A DNA stretch of 64,000 nucleotides from Onchocerca volvulus (GCA_000499405.2 HG738137.1:3038001-3102000), one strand, 5' to 3'. Counted from the stretch's first letter, positions 38,001 through 54,048 are shown. The notes: generated by a model from the letters alone, not told the origin. Numbers and translations: made by a program.

Positions 38001-41000
38001 TCATCCATATTTCTCCTTCAACACCATCTTCTATAAAGGAATCCAATTCGACATCGTCCAGAGCTAAAAAAATCAAACTAATACGAAGACATAGATTTGT
38101 GATATTTCTAATACACTGCGAACTTTAACAGAGTAAAGGGCTACGCAACTGTGAACTATTATAAGAAGTATGGTTAAAAAAAGTTCAGCTTGGAAGAGCT
38201 TTAGACAATCAAGATACTATATCATTAACAATAAAAAAGCACATGAAGTTTGAGATTCGATAGGGCTGATTATTAATCATGATTAGAAGGATTCCTCTCA
38301 CAACACTTTTTTTTTCGATCAGGATTTGCTTATGAGCAAAAACAATGAACTACTTACTAGGAAAAGAAATACTAGCATTAACAACCGAATCAGGATCGTT
38401 TAGAGAAATTACGTCTAGCAGATGAGTGAATTCGGGAGCCGTAGTCATAGAAACAATTTGAGATGCTGAAGGACGATCCATCGGTTGTGCTGCCCAACAA
38501 ACAACCATTACATCGAGCACATTACAAGGATATAATAATTCCTATAAGGTACCGACAACTAGAGCAGAAAAACAATTTTCATATAGACATAATTTGTGAA
38601 TGCCCAGATCTAAGCATCTGTTGTTACTATTTTGAAGCGTTTGTGTAAATATATAAGCGACATATTTAAGTACGGCTAATATGAATGATTGATGACTTAT
38701 AAGTCTTATTTTCAATTTTAATATGATATTCAGTAAATCAAGCTAATAAAGAAAAAGTCTTATCGTCTTATTACTCAGCAAACAATCAAATGTCTTATTG
38801 TTCAGCAAACAAGTAAATGAATATTTTCATTTACTCTACTTGAGTAATACTTCATTCATCCTTAAAATTATCAGTGAACGCTTAAAAAAAATAAACTCAC
38901 GGAGGGAGTAAGTCGCGGTCGTCCTCCATCCAAAACATATTCTTTGAGTTGTTCATGACCACTGAATGGTAACTTAAGACTGATCAGCTCGTACAAGAAC
39001 ATCGCAAATGAGAAGCAATCTACCTACACTAAGAAATAGATTAAAAGGCACGAAAAAGAAAAGATAAAACATGACTGACTTAAACACACCTTTTCCGTGT
39101 ATTCCTGTTCTCCGTTATAGCGTATTATCTCTGGAGCCATAAAACCTTCAGTTCCACCAAATCCCTTCGCTCCACCAGAAGGAAACGAGCTTCGTGATAT
39201 ACCATAATCGCCTAGCTTAACAAGGACATCCGTTATAGCACTAAATGGTGGTGGAAATCGCCATGTCAGTACATTTTCACATTTCAAATCACGATAAATG
39301 ATGCGGTGTTCGTGAAGATATTCCAATGCTTTGGCCACCTGAAAATTGAAAATTGGATTCAAGAACTTAGTTTATATTTGACAGAGAATTTCAAAAAATC
39401 CAGCTATGCTATAAAAATGCACAGGAATACACTTCAAACTTTAAAGGGAATCAACTGAATCTGTTCGGAAATTGTTCAATGGAACCTGACTGGCAGTATC
39501 CTGAATGACACTGAGATGTAACCGAGCTCCGCTTCTCTGATAATTGTTGAGTAGATGATTTAAGGCACCAAGGGGGGCTAATTCGACCAAAAGAGCTAAA
39601 GGTCGAGGGCATACTCCCATCAGCGCAGTGATGTGAGAATGCTGAAGTGATGCTAGTACATTAAGTTCTTGTCGACAAATACAATATGCACGGCAAGCAT
39701 TCTGTAGTGGGTCTCGTTGCCATTTCGTATATGCTGCCTAAAAATCATACCTATAATGATATTGATTCTGTCGACACGTGAACAACTTTAAATACTTCTA
39801 TAATTTGAAATGATTCGGAACATTTTTAAATGATTTGAGACATGCCTTAGCAGCATAAATCATTTGTGCTGTCGCTCCTTCTTATGCGAATCAAATTAAT
39901 TTTCCAAAAAATAGCCATACTTTTTTATAATTGCAAATTAAAAAAGCGACAGTGCTATCTTTTCTATACATATATTACTACATATATTGAACGCAATGCA
40001 AGTTTACTTTGTAAGCTGAAACAGACGATGCTCGCGCCCCCAAGCCTGGTTCCACTGGTTCCAACATTTTTAGTGCAGCATCTTGCACGTTTGTATCCTG
40101 AAATATATGGTAGCATTGGAATTTTTTGATTATCTTTGATTTTGCAGAAATCTTTTTCATTCAAAAAAAGCAAAATCAGTAGCAATTACGAATGCCATGC
40201 TCATCTGCAAAGATAAAAAGAAAAAAATAATAAAATGTTCTATAATTAATATTCATCAATCATTTCTAATCATCAATTGTTAAATAATTTACCGAAATTT
40301 TGAGAGCGGCCTTAAATACAAAACCGAATGCACCATGTCCGATCAATTTACCACGCTTTACAGAAGTAGGCTGAATGAGATAATCTCCACTGATGTCCAA
40401 GAAGACAGTGTCAGGAGCAATATCTTCAACAGATATATCGGAATGTACGGGACATCTTAAATTAATTCCATCGTGGGCACTAAGGATACACTCCTCCACC
40501 GTAAATGCATGTAATTTCTGTTTTGTCAGTGGTTCACTAAAAATGAGTTTTGTTGCAAAATAACAGTGAAAAAAAACATAAAAAATAATGCCTCTATGAC
40601 ATTTCTTGATTTAAGTGTAATGCCGGAAAGATCAGCAAGTGGAAAAAATGAAGAAAATATGGGCCAATATATAATCATTTCAAAATTTTATAAACAAACA
40701 AAAATTACCATATTGTGTCATCACTCTTCTTCTCTTTGCAAAAAGTATCTAGATTTCGTGTACTGTTGGCACATTTGAGACATGGAACAAGACGATTTAC
40801 AAGAAGGCATCCTTCCGAAGTGTGTACAAAACGTGTTCCCAATGAGGGATACCTAAAAATATATAAATCATGCCACTAAAGAATCAAATTAATTTATATA
40901 TCATCAAAATTACTGATTGTTTAGGCTTTCTGTGAAATATCTTGATATTGTTGAGAGTTAGATGCAGCACATGAAGATAAATACATACCAATCTTCCAAT

Positions 41001-44000
41001 AAGGTATCCATAATATCTACAATGACAGCTAAGAGACGGGTTACTGCAGCACGGTTACTCCGAAGAATGTATTCTTTTTCATTGCTCACTAAATTTATTC
41101 TGAAATATCAATAAATCGTTTTGTATTAATTTGGTCTGATGAAAAAATGGCAATGGAGCACTGAATACAACTGGAACCTGACTGCTGGAATGATGATTTC
41201 AATCAGCGAGGAGCCACTCATATCCAACGTACGCCAGTTGTTATCCTCCGTACAACAACGCCATTCAACGGTCTCGTAATGGACGTCTGGCACTTCCGCA
41301 AGAGGCAAAAACTGGCGCATTAGAAATACTGTCTTGTCAAATGCCAAAATCTGAAAGCATTGTGAGGATACTGCTGACAGCAATGTAAAAGAAAAACAGC
41401 TTCATTTCATACAATTTTAATCAAAATTTTTTTCACTATTATGTTTCACTAATTAAAAGTTGAAATTTTTTGTTTCGAATATTGATGAGAGGCAGTAAAG
41501 AAACATTAGTAAGAGATTTTATAAAGTACCATTTAGCAAATCATAACACATACTAACACGATAGCAATTACGTCACTACTATTTTTTTTGCGTCCCATAT
41601 TCTAATCCTTTATTTTCTACGTCATAATATATAATAAAATATCTCATTTATTCATTTTTTGATTAAATAAGAAGTTAGGTGAATAAATGAAGTTATATGG
41701 AAAATCATTTATGGATGTTTCATTTTCATAGAAACACGGAAAAAAAAATTAATGGAAACATCTTTACGAATAATATCTGAGATAAAAATAATGAAGCACC
41801 TTAATATTTCGCAGATTTCAAAACAGCAACTGAGAGTAGAGAGGAGATAAATGAACAATGAGATATTTGCATTGCATGAAAATATACTATCACAAAATCA
41901 AAAATGACATTTTTTGCAAAAGGAGGATTGAAAAAAATATACCTCAAAACCAGTCTGCCAAAGTAGCCAGTATGAAAGAAACTGCCTGTCACAGAGCTCA
42001 TTTACTGTTTCTAACGAAGAGTCCTCAGATAGGTATTCCATTTGCAATAAACGTTCTATGCACATTGTAATATGATCATCAGTAAGTACACGTGTCATCA
42101 GCCGAGACCAAAAGCCGGAAGGTATGTATGCCATCACGTAGATTCGACGCACTATCTCCTATAATATTTTTCTAATTAAAAATTGTAACCATAATATATA
42201 AAACAATGTTTTCCGAAGCAAATTATCTATCTGCATCTTTGTTCAATAACCTTGAATCAGAGAATCTCAATCATTTAATTAAAATTATATAAAAGCAGCT
42301 CCAGAAACTACAAAACTTTGAAGTAATTTTGAAAGTTAATTATTGCTAAATGTATTCACCTGTTCAAGGTACTCCATATTAGCAATACATCCATTTTTTT
42401 TGTCAATTAAACGAGCTCTCTCCCCAACAATTTCATCGCGATCAACTGAAACTGATGCTGGAGGTTTTTTGCGACCATTCGAAACAGTAGTCATTGGCAT
42501 TGTTGCTCGATATCGTGAATCACCCAAATTTCGTTGAGAAAACAGTGTCTGTATTTGGAGATGCGGTGTTTTTTTTACAAAACTCTTTTTTATTTCTCGC
42601 TGTTCAATTGCCAACTGCCACGATGTAGCTTTTGTTGGCACCTGTAAATTTTTTGCCTTTACTCATATTTCTAGTTATTTAATCTATAATCATGAATTTA
42701 CTATTTCATACCACCCATTTTAAAATTGCTTATTAAGTAATGATTTTTTAGATTGCTTATCATCGCTGTAATCTTCAACTGAAATCAGCTTTAATATTAA
42801 CCTCAATTGAAGATTTACAACAAGGATACACAGAATAGATTAAATTTCAAAAATCTGGATAAAAAAAAGGGCAAAAAGAATTAGTAAGCAAAAGTGAAGA
42901 AATAATATAATTAAAAGGCGAAAATAAAACACTATATAAACAACAGCAATATGTACAAATAAGCGGTAATATATAAACTTATTCTATACATGACAATTTA
43001 TTTTATATATAAATTTTTGGAATACTTTGAAGATCGGTCTACTGAATGGAAAAAGTGAAAACAGAGAAGGCGATAATGGAGGAAAGCACTTGATAATTTC
43101 TTTTATTTACAAATGAAATAATGTTCCTATTTTATCTTGAATCGAACCTTTTCATATGAAAAACAGAGATGAACATAAATCAGCTGGAAAAGTCCATCAA
43201 TAAACTAAATCACACAATAAAAAATCTATTTATGTAAATCGCCCAATGTATACATTAAAAGAATTGAGCACCAAGCAACATATATTTCAGGAAGTAAAAA
43301 CTGAATTATTATTAAATTTGAAATCTACGGTAAATAAAAATTAAAAACTAACCATAACCTTTGAGCCCGGATAACCACCCCTTAACTGATATTCATCTGG
43401 TAACAAAGAAGGGATTAACAGTGAACGCGATTGCCAGCAAAGTGCAACCTCAAACTTCTGCAGTAAAGATATGATGTGGGACCTGCAAACTGATATTTAT
43501 ATAGATGGAAATCAAAAGAAATGAATTTTCAAGAAGACAATAACTGATGTACCTCAAGTTAATGGCAGAATTGCTCAAATTGAGTGACTTGAATAACACT
43601 TGAAGATCATCGATTTTCATAAGTCCATTTCGTGCAAATGGATTTATTTCCCGGATTGTTATCACATGGGCGAGGATGTCGCACAACCACTGCGGGTCCA
43701 AGAAGTATAACTCCTTGAGAGTCACATCCTCATAATGCAGCATTACTCCTACAACAACCATTGAGCTTTACTTAGCTAAAATTTCTTACATTTTCCTACA
43801 TTACTGCCAAGTTTAGCAAACTGCCGACCATGCACATTTTATTTTATTCACTTACTGAATTTGTTTGAAATGCGAAGTCTAACTTTCTCCTTCAGTTCAA
43901 AATAATTCCTATTATTCCCTTTTTTTGGATGGAAAACTAAATACTTCAAAATAAAAAACTAACCATTCTCATGAAGAAACGAGCAAGCGTGATTAAACTC

Positions 44001-47000
44001 GATGTCATCACGTAATGCACGACCGTAATTCTTCAACATTCGCTCTTGGACAATGTTATGAAAATCATTGCTTCTCATAACCGGCTCTATTCCTATCGAA
44101 CGTCGTTCATCTGCCAATTCAATCACTATCTAATAAACAAGAGCAATGAATTGGAAATAAACAATCGGAAAAATAAGAATAGCCAGAAATGACAGAATAA
44201 TTTAAAAATGATCGCTTGGAAAATTAACTGACCTTTTCCATAAGTTTTTAAACACACTATATGAGCAGTTCAAATTTTATCACCAATAATTCCCCATCCT
44301 TTGTAAAAAAAAAGGTTATTAATCAAGAAAGAAACGATAAAAAATTGATACCTGAAACATATGAAATGGAAGAGCATTACCTTTTCCAATGCCAGATAAG
44401 AAGCTGGAATCTTCTGATCTAGGAGTCGTTCTTTACTATTCGCTGTTCTAATATCATACGCTGTTCGGTAAAGCAAATTACAAAGCACACGAATATTCTG
44501 TTTTGTTTTTGAAGAGACAAACAATGACTCGACGACACGTGGCAGACCTTTCTTGTCTGCATCAGGCACCATTACAAAATGATCTATAATTTTATCGTTC
44601 CAAAATCACGATGGGAAAGTTAGCAAAAATTAATAAAATTTTTAATTTTTCTGTGTAGGACACGATTTCAATGATAGAGGAAGTATCCACGCGAAATGAT
44701 AATTAAAATTATTTAGTGGAAAACTGTTCAATCAACTTCATGTACAAATCATATAAAAATGGAACGACTCCAATTCGAAAGAGTGGCACTTTATATCAAA
44801 ATTGACTGCAAACTTTCTAGTAAAATTTAATAAAATGCATGAAAAAAGAGACATCAAACCTCTGATGATTGCATTCAGATCGTCCAAATAAGTAGACGGA
44901 AAACGTTCAGGATTTGAAAAGATTTGGTCAACGTGAGTACCAACGATGATTACTGGGGAATTCGGTGCGCGAGCCTGTAAACACCAAGATGAAACAAAAA
45001 TATAAGATGTGAGGAACCGTACAAGTCTTGAAGAAAATGAAAACCTTTGAATGAATAAGTAAAGTGTGAGACTTGAAAAATATTGGACACAAATGTAAAA
45101 TGTTAATGTGACGATAAAACCATTTAAGAATTACTACCACTTCGCGTATAAGATCCTAAATTGAGATTACTGCTGAGAATATAAGACGTACAAAGTTCAC
45201 ATTTTCTTACCTGTATATTAACGAGCCACTGACGCAGATCTGGCAATGCGGCTTCACCATCAGTTACCTTCCACACTAATATGTATAAGGAACGCCGAGA
45301 TAAAAAGTATTGATGCGTCGCGTAGTATTCGCGTTGTCCACCAAAATCCCATGTACGAAATGTTAGCGGACCGAAGGTAGGTTCGCCTAAAAAATTTCGA
45401 CTGCAAAAAAAAATTATAAAACGAGAAGTGAGAAGAAAAGAAGCAATACTAATGCATTGACAAATACTATGAGGCAAATAAAACAAGAGAATCTTTCATT
45501 TTCCCTTTTATTCAAATTTAAAAAATGAATCGAATAAAATACCTACATCAGCATTACAAGTTTCTGTAATTCTGTCTTCTAACCTTTCGTTTTTTTCGGT
45601 TCAAAGGTCCATTCAGCAATGTCAACACCCACTGTAGAAATATTGGCACCCTTTGTGGTACGATCTCCGCCACTGCCTATGCTGTGCCCCATTCTTTTCG
45701 ACCAACTCTGCAGTCCTTCTCAATTAATTTTTTATCGTCAGAGGGTATTACATGAATGATGAAAATGAGAAAAAAAACAAATTAAAATGCATGGGGAAAT
45801 ATTAACAAGATCCATATTATAATATCCAAATACAAAAATTCTAAAAGAATTAGATTAGAAAACAGAATGCAGAAAAAGCAGCAACACTGTAAAAGAACTA
45901 CATCGTTTGGTGGTATCCTTTTGCCCACCGTACCCTCCAGACGAATTTGTTGCAAAAGTGAAGTTTTTCCAATTCCTTGCACCCCAACGATCATCAATTT
46001 GAGTCGTGTATATGGACGAGAACTACAACAAAAAAATAATCAACGGTATTGTCTGCCAATGTTTCAGTTTCTTTTCTCCGACATCAGTAAAGGAAATATT
46101 CGAAGTTATAAAAGACTAAAAGACCAACAAGAATTGCATAAATTTTCTTCAAATTTAAATTTCTTTTCACCCGAAAATAATTCCATTGCCTGGATGCAAT
46201 CGTTACTAATATATAATAAGATGAAGAAAAACCAAAAATAAAAGAGAGTTGAAATTGTTAACAGAAGCGACATACTCTTCCAAAACCGATTTCAAATATG
46301 CAATCAAATCGATAGTTTTGTAGCTCTCCACGTGTACCATGCTCTTTAGCGGATCTCGCAATGAACAACCCTTTAGCATGAGATTCCAAAGTTTACCTAA
46401 AATAAGATTTCTTAGTAATAACTCATTTACGAAAAATTAACAAAGAATAAAGAATGAAACTTACTAAGAAGGCCTAATTCCGGAGGCAGCATTTCAATTC
46501 CAATATTTCCACTCAAGTTTAACACTGACAAAGACACCAAGTTAGATAGTGTTGTAGGAACGTTCGTCACGAAATTATTGCTTACATCAAGGGTTGTGAG
46601 AGCAGGAAACAGTATTTGTCTTCTAGCCTATAAAAAAATTGAAAATAAATAAAACCATTTTCATTTTCATTTTCTTCTTCGTCCATTACAAGGAATACCA
46701 GCAATATCTAATCATTGTGCAATAAAAAACAAACTCTACCGCAGAACATCTCTGTCGACTTTCACGCTGCTTTTTTTTTGGTGAAGTGATTTTCGAATTG
46801 GGAACAAGAAGAGGAATCTCCGTGAGACGATTGTTAGCCGCTATAAATGTGCGTAACGATTCTAGTCTTGTATGCTGTTTATGAGGACAAGCATCAATAA
46901 ATGTATCACATAATGTATCGCCAATTGGAGCAACACTTAATGAGCGCTGACTTCGAACTGCTGATTTTGAACGAGATCCTAAAATGAGGGTATCTAGGGG

Positions 47001-50000
47001 TCCACAGTAAGAAAAGTAAATTTTAGGAAGAATTGAATTTATTTTGATGGCAAGTGAAAATAGCAATAATTGAGAATATCGATCTTTTTAAGCAAATAAA
47101 CCGAAAAATAAGCGGAATTTAATTCCATGATTAATTCACAACAGAAATGTATCAATGAATTTCACTAAAAAGGATAATGAAAACTTACGTGAATTACGCA
47201 AGGGACTCGCATGCCTCATTGGTGAAATTTCATTTGATGGCATACTGACTGCATGACACACTAGATGCACAGCCGTCGGACATTCGAAAGCAGCAACAAG
47301 CTGATTATTAGAAACATCCAAGTGTCTCAATCGAGTAGGTAAACACTGTACTGGACCAAGAGATGTTAGCTGATTGTACGATATATTGAGTCTGGTCAAA
47401 TATGGACAACAACATGCCAAGCATGACGGCATCATTTTGATCTGTATATAAATGATCTTTTGCTAAACTATAAAATCTGGAACTGTGATGCTGAATTTGC
47501 ACTTAACGCAAATTTTTTCTTCATAATCTAAATATCAATTTACCTAAAACAAGAATTGCAGAACTGATGTGAAATAAGCTGGAAGGAATTATAAAATACA
47601 TACATTATTGTACGATACATTAAAAACAGAAATCATAGAAGAGAAAGTCAGAGAACCATTTTCGGCATCTGATTCATCCGATCGAGCCAATCGTATGCTC
47701 GTTTGCCATATATTATGCCTAAAAATAAACAGTAAACATCGGATACTCAATAGATCATTCGAAATTATAATATCCATTACATTTCATCCAGTCCGTATGG
47801 AGTATTTTTCTGCAGGAGATCGAGAAAACGACCAAAACGTATTGAAAATGTAAAAAAATTGATTTTCAACCTTTTTAGTTCATGAATAGTGATGTTGGAG
47901 TCATCATTACGTCCGCCAACACTCAAGGAATCATCCGTTGATAAAGTGCTTTGATGAGTATATAAATCCGAATAGAGTGATTCTGGCTTTTCGGTTTCAG
48001 AAAGACTATTTGATGGTCGAAATTGCAAAGATCCAACAGCTGGCAATACGGAGAGAGCATTGTTGGACACGTTCAATTCGCGTAACCTTGGTGCAAACCA
48101 TAGAGTCTCCGGAAGAGAATATAGCTTGTTATATGATACATCCAGGAAATTTAGCACTGGAAGCCTGCTCGAGAACAACTGAAAATAAAAAGTTTGCCAT
48201 TCTTTTTATAATATCTCTTTCCTCACTTTCCAATAAAAAAAAAAAAAGAAAAAAAAGAAAAAAAACAAACCCAAAACTATTTTGAAGTTGTCCTTAAAAT
48301 TAGCTCACTAATTCTTATGAATATAGTACTCATAAGTATACTTGTAATAGCTTATAAGTATCTTTTCAGTAAATTCTATGGAAACAAAGAAACAAGAATA
48401 TTAAAAATATGCAAGCTTATCAATTAATCAGGAAAATGTACTTCATCTGGTAAAACAGACAGTTTGTTAAATTCCAGTAACAAATTTTCCAGAAGCGGTG
48501 AGTGAAATCCATCACTCGGAATCTCAATTTCTGTGATTTCGTTATTCGCTGCATTTAGACTTCTAAGTGAAGGCAGCTGCAATAATTGTCCACTTAATAT
48601 CTTCATTTTATTCTTCGATAAATCAATTCGTGTAAGAGCTGCCAATGCCATTCTGCAAATTTTTTTGGAAAAGTAAATTTCGCTATTAATTTCTTCACAA
48701 TTATAGGAATTTCGTGCAAACATTCAACGGAGTCAATAATAACTGCATGTAAATAACTCACCGTGATGTCCTCAGCCTCTGATTCACTTGGAGGCATGCT
48801 GCAACAAGCCAGTCGTTCGAAATAGTCTCTAAACTCGCATTATGCCAATTGAGCATGCAAGACGTTGTGGGATATACAGCTGAAGATAGTTGGCTACGAC
48901 TTACTGACATCTGCCCTAAATCTATATTCTTCTTACTGACACGATATTCTGGATCCACGAATGCAAGACGCAACAGGAATAACCTCGCCAATGAATCCTG
49001 ATTGTACTGAAATAAAACGTAAAGAAAAAAATATTTCAATAGAAACAATGAAAAATTATACTTTGAAAGCCGTAGCAAGGGCAACGTTCTCATGATCAAC
49101 AGCTCCTCGCTGGAACAGAAGCTGCACTAAAGGGACACAACCAATTCGGCATGCTTCATTAAGAGCACCAGAACCAATACATCGAGCACCATCTACACTA
49201 CTGATGTCTGCATCTGTGAGTCCACAAGGTAAATTTACGTCTGCGCCATGATCCAATAGCAATCTGAAATCCACAAGTCAGCAATGACTAGAAGTCTTTC
49301 ATTAAGCACGTTATTATAGATCAGTACTACTGATTACTTCTTGATGAATCTCATTCGTAACTTATATGCAGCAGTATTGGGAATACAACATGAGGAATTC
49401 TTCCGTTATATCCAAAGATGAAATAACCCAAATATTGAAAGAAAAACTTGTGGACTGAAAAATTAGGGACATTTTATAGCACCGGATCCTAAAAAAGAAT
49501 GGCATACCTACTGGGGCATAATTTCACAGAAAATTTTTTTTAAATCCGCTTTTTAATTTTCAGTGCTTTCTACTGAATGTTTGTTTCTCATCATTTGGAA
49601 TACGATTACGAAGTTCATTAAAGTTTAATCTTACCATGCTTTTCACTTCAATTTGTTGTATTAACCTATCCACAATCTATTTTATGCACATCTTTTTCTT
49701 TAGGAACCCGAGGATGGTCAATGATGTGAATCTAAAGAGCCTACTTATTGTAATCATTTACGTTTAAACTCTTGGATATTGGCAATTAAATTTCACACCT
49801 GAAATTCAGATTCATGTAAAATATAATAAATGAATATATACTTCACTAAAGCTAGGTCACCGTTTGCTGCTGCCACCATAAGCGGAGTTTTCCCACCACT
49901 GCAGTACACATCAACTTCAAATGGGCATTTCTGATCGACGTCCATTGTTGGGAATTCTACCTAAAACACAGAAAACTGAACGAATTAAACTTTTTGAGAT

Positions 50001-53000
50001 TACATCATAGATACAAGTGAAAAGAAAAACTTTCCTTAATAATTTCTTGCATATCATACCAACCTCAAGTAAATACTTGACAATATCATAATAAGAATTA
50101 GCAACAGCCAGATATAGAGCGGTACGACACTGTGCATCCAATCCATTGACGTCTAATACAAAACGATAACTGAAACGTCCAGAAATATCCTCAATTCTTG
50201 TAAGAACATCCTCTTCGTATGGAAATTCCATCAACCTGAATAAAAAAAAAAATTAGAAAAAGAACAGTAGTACTTTACTAATGATGTCATAAAAAACAAC
50301 TATAAATTTTAGAAATCATATTTGTTTCTCGGCCAACCTGGAAAACAAGTTGACAAAATAAGATTTTGAAGGATTTTATGATTTCCCTCGTCAAAACTCT
50401 CTCTCTTGACTCAGTCAAATACTAGCTGATAAATCGTTAACTTCAGAGAGATTACAGTAAAATGCGCATTTTGCTGACAATTTTGTTACATAGAAACATG
50501 CACGGAAAGAAACGAACAGTTTAACGATGTCTAAATTACCACATTGAGATGCCCAATGCAATGCTGTACTACCGTCTGCATTCTTAGTCGTCACTAGATG
50601 TGTAAACGCCTGAAAAATCTATATTCTTCATTATAGAACAAATGAATTATTAGAATAAAAAAAAAACACAAAGTTTAACCTTAAGAATCATTTCTACAAT
50701 AATTGGTTTTTGAGACGATATGGCGGCGTGCAACACTGTGTCGTGAGTATTTGGCTGTATAAGTGTATGACCTCGAACATTCAATAAAGCTTCAACGACC
50801 TCTTTTCTTCCATTCAAGCAAGCTCTGAAGAATAATTCAAATTGTTCATGTAAAAACTTAACATTAACTTAGAGAAAACTACTATTTACAAGAAAAACTA
50901 TAATTTCAATAATCACTAATTTTCTTCTCTTATCAAAGTATTGAATTTAACAAGTTTTTGAAAAAGTAATAGTGATTTTCATCATTTCCAAATGGCTGAA
51001 ATTTAAGGTTTGATACTGGAATCTATTCATACACAAATATGACTGTAATATATATTAAATATGTATTTTTTTGTTAGTGAATTCTTAAAAACCGAAATTG
51101 AAAAGAGTTAATTTTTTAGTTCAGAATGAGTCATAAAATAACAGAAGTAATACATAATATTAACGAAATCTATATCTAGGAACAGCATAGCCTACTAATG
51201 TAACAATGAAGTAAGTCATGATTCAAATAAGAAAAGCAGCAACGGTCATCGGAAGTTAATATTGATCAATTGAGAGTATTTGTCAAAATTTACAATTGAT
51301 TTCACAGAAATTGAAGAATTCAGTTGTCAGCTGAAGTACGGTATCTGTACCACTATAACATTTGAAGTAAACTGGAAAGGCTTGAAAAGTTCAATAAGTG
51401 AATACTTTATGAATTGATTCATAATGAAAAAATTGGCGTGCTGAAATGTCTTTAGTTCAAGCAGCAACAAAGAAACATTTTTCGATTCAATTGTACTGTG
51501 CGAAGAAAAGTAGTTCGTTCACAATTAGCAGTAACCATTTCATGGTTGGGTGAAGGGAAAGCTCAAAAGCATTCTCCAAAACAAACTTATAAAAAACTAC
51601 AGCTATCAAAATCCTGATGAAACTCCTGATGAAACCATATAGCTGGGATGACCAGTAGACTAACAAGAAACATTGAAAAGTACAGTTGTTCAACAAACAT
51701 TCGTCACAGAAAGAACGCAATTCTTCTCATGTTTAATTATATGTTGATGGATGAACTGAGCCAAAAAAGCATGAAATAAGCTTTGTTTTATTGTTTTGTT
51801 TTATTTATCGCCACATTTATCTCTCTCTCTCTCTCGCCAAACGATTATTAATATTTTTATCATCTAGATAAGATTTTGCAGCAGACTTCTGATTTCTAAT
51901 AAGAAATGTTTTCCAAGACGTTTTTTGATCTCCGGGCTACAGAATTATACAAATTTATACCTCTCTGATGCAAAAGAAATAAGTTTGTGCATCCTGGATT
52001 AAATTTATTTTTCTTTAACAAACAGAAATAAAGATTAAAACGTTGTGTCATATTCTCAGTTTAATTTCGACCATATCTCTATTCTCATATTAGAATAACA
52101 AAGCTTTCAGTAAAATTCAATCTCATTTTAAGAGTAAACAGACATTCCATCATTTCAAGTAATATGCATGATTTATTACGAGACATAATTATAAGTGAGA
52201 ATTAAAAATTTTGATAGAGTATCAATTCTCCAAAACTGGTAAAACTTTTTCGACTGAATAATATTCAAGCGAATTCGACAGAAAATAGAAAACATACAGA
52301 TATAGAACGCATTTGCGATCCAAAGTCGCACCATTTAGAATAGCATCATAGTTCGCACTGGAAAGACTTGGCAAAGTCTCAATAACAGCTCTAAAGTCAC
52401 CCTCTTCCGCAGATTTGATGAGATCATCATGCAATTGGCGAGTTTTATTGCGAACTGATTCTGAAATACGAAAAAAAAAGTCATAGAAAAAGAAAGATAG
52501 ATGAACAAAAAACAAAAAAAGTACAAATAACAAAAAAGTACAAATAACAAAAACAATTGACAATTTATAATCTTTATTTTAGTACATAGGTTTTACCATG
52601 GGATTCTACATTCTATAATAACTCGATTTCCGGTCAAACTTAGATTGCTTTATAGAGATAACCAAATATAAAACTAGATCCCTGTTATTTCTTGAGAGTT
52701 AAATTCCAAAATTTACAGAAACTCAAAAAAAGAAAAAAAAATTACAGATCAAAAATTAGATATCCTTTTACCATCTTGTCCAAGAAAAACATTCTCAGCA
52801 ATTTTTTCACAAATTACAAATCACAAATCACTGGAATTTATTAGACTCATGTCCAAAATCAAAATTTGAAAAAAAGTCAGCTAGTTTCCAAAGAATAACT
52901 AAAGAATGTGGAATAAGAGGTTGGAAGAAATCATTGTTTTTTAAACACCATCCACATCTTCTCTAAAAAAAAAATATATGGAATGGTGTTCGAAAAATGA

Positions 53001-53935
53001 TTTTTTTTTAGTCACGAATAAGATTTGAAACTAATCATACTCTTCATTTTCTTCCCTAGTCATACTCTCTGTTTTGCTTTCTTACTTGTTTGATTCCAGT
53101 TACAGATGCAATGTACATTAGACACAATCAAATTTTAAACATCGTAATAATTTATTCAAACAGACCGATGGCATCTATGAGAACACAAGCAGTTTCGAAT
53201 TGATTGGCCATCTGCGCTAGTTCCAATGCACAATGGTCTCTAAGATCAGTAGCCAAAAGTTCTGCTCCAGCTTCAATTAGATGTCGCACCGCTTCTAAAT
53301 GTCCCGCAACTGCGGCAACATGTAAAGGAGTGGCACAGAGTGCGCTCGGACCAGCCATACTGTTTACGTCCGCTACAAATAACTAATTAAAAAGAAATCA
53401 AATACACTCAAATTAAAACATTAGTTATAAAAACAAAATACATCTTCTGAGTAGTTGAGAAGAGAAACAGATGGAAACATAAAACATCAACGACTGCTTT
53501 AACAATAATTGAACAAAATATCTAACCTCCAGCTTTTATCAGAAGATCCAGGATAGGAACATTACCATTTTGGGCAGCAATATGCAGAGCACTTCTACCA
53601 TACTTATCTCTATAGTATACCTTTCCTGGATTGACCTCTAACAGTTCTCGCAGGAGTTCTTCGTTCTCATACATCACAGCCTAAAAAAATCACTTAAAAC
53701 TTATGATATATAAATATTACAGCAGCTATTAATTCCAATCTATAAAATTACTAATCTTAGCACGGATTTTTTTTAAATAAAGGTAAGGAGTAAGTTTAAA
53801 CTGATTTCTTTCAAGAATATTTGGATAGATGAATTAGTAAAACGGGTAAAATAACTTCATGGAATAAAAATTCCTTACTTCGTAGACTAGTTGACCAGTT
53901 TCTTCTGAGCTTAATTTCTCATCCATAGGTTCCAT
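35054..53935 (-). CDS. lrk-1: LRK-1, Roco-family leucine-rich repeat kinase (LRRK1/2 orthologue)
   Basis: Very large gene; domains in order are ankyrin repeats (about 53700-49060, e.g. TPLHVAAVAGHLEAVRHLIE), leucine-rich repeats (about 48720-46400), Roc GTPase (about 46020-44860), COR (about 44580-40800), kinase (about 40430-38460) and a C-terminal WD40-like region (about 38090-35054). The Roc P-loop is GVQGIGKTS, followed by WDFGGQREYY and GTHVD. Kinase landmarks are the glycine loop GHGAFGFVF, catalytic YRDLKCENVL (Y for H, as in LRRK2) and GDYGIS in place of DFG, also LRRK-like. The last exon, 35054-35156, ends SHCAIIWRTDEWV at a TGA. The ATG at 53935 (MEPMDEKLSS) is the first in the main frame, but a leader exon lies upstream (54049-54136). 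The family phosphorylates Rab GTPases and acts in vesicle sorting, here by inference. Internal junctions were checked only in part. Confidence 0.93.
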
Positions 53936-54048
53936 AGAAAGCTTTAGAATGACATCATTAAATACCCAATATGGAAACAATTGGCAATAAAAGAGTTAGC
54001 CAAATACACAACGACCAGAACTATATCATCAAAAAAATGACGAGCTAT

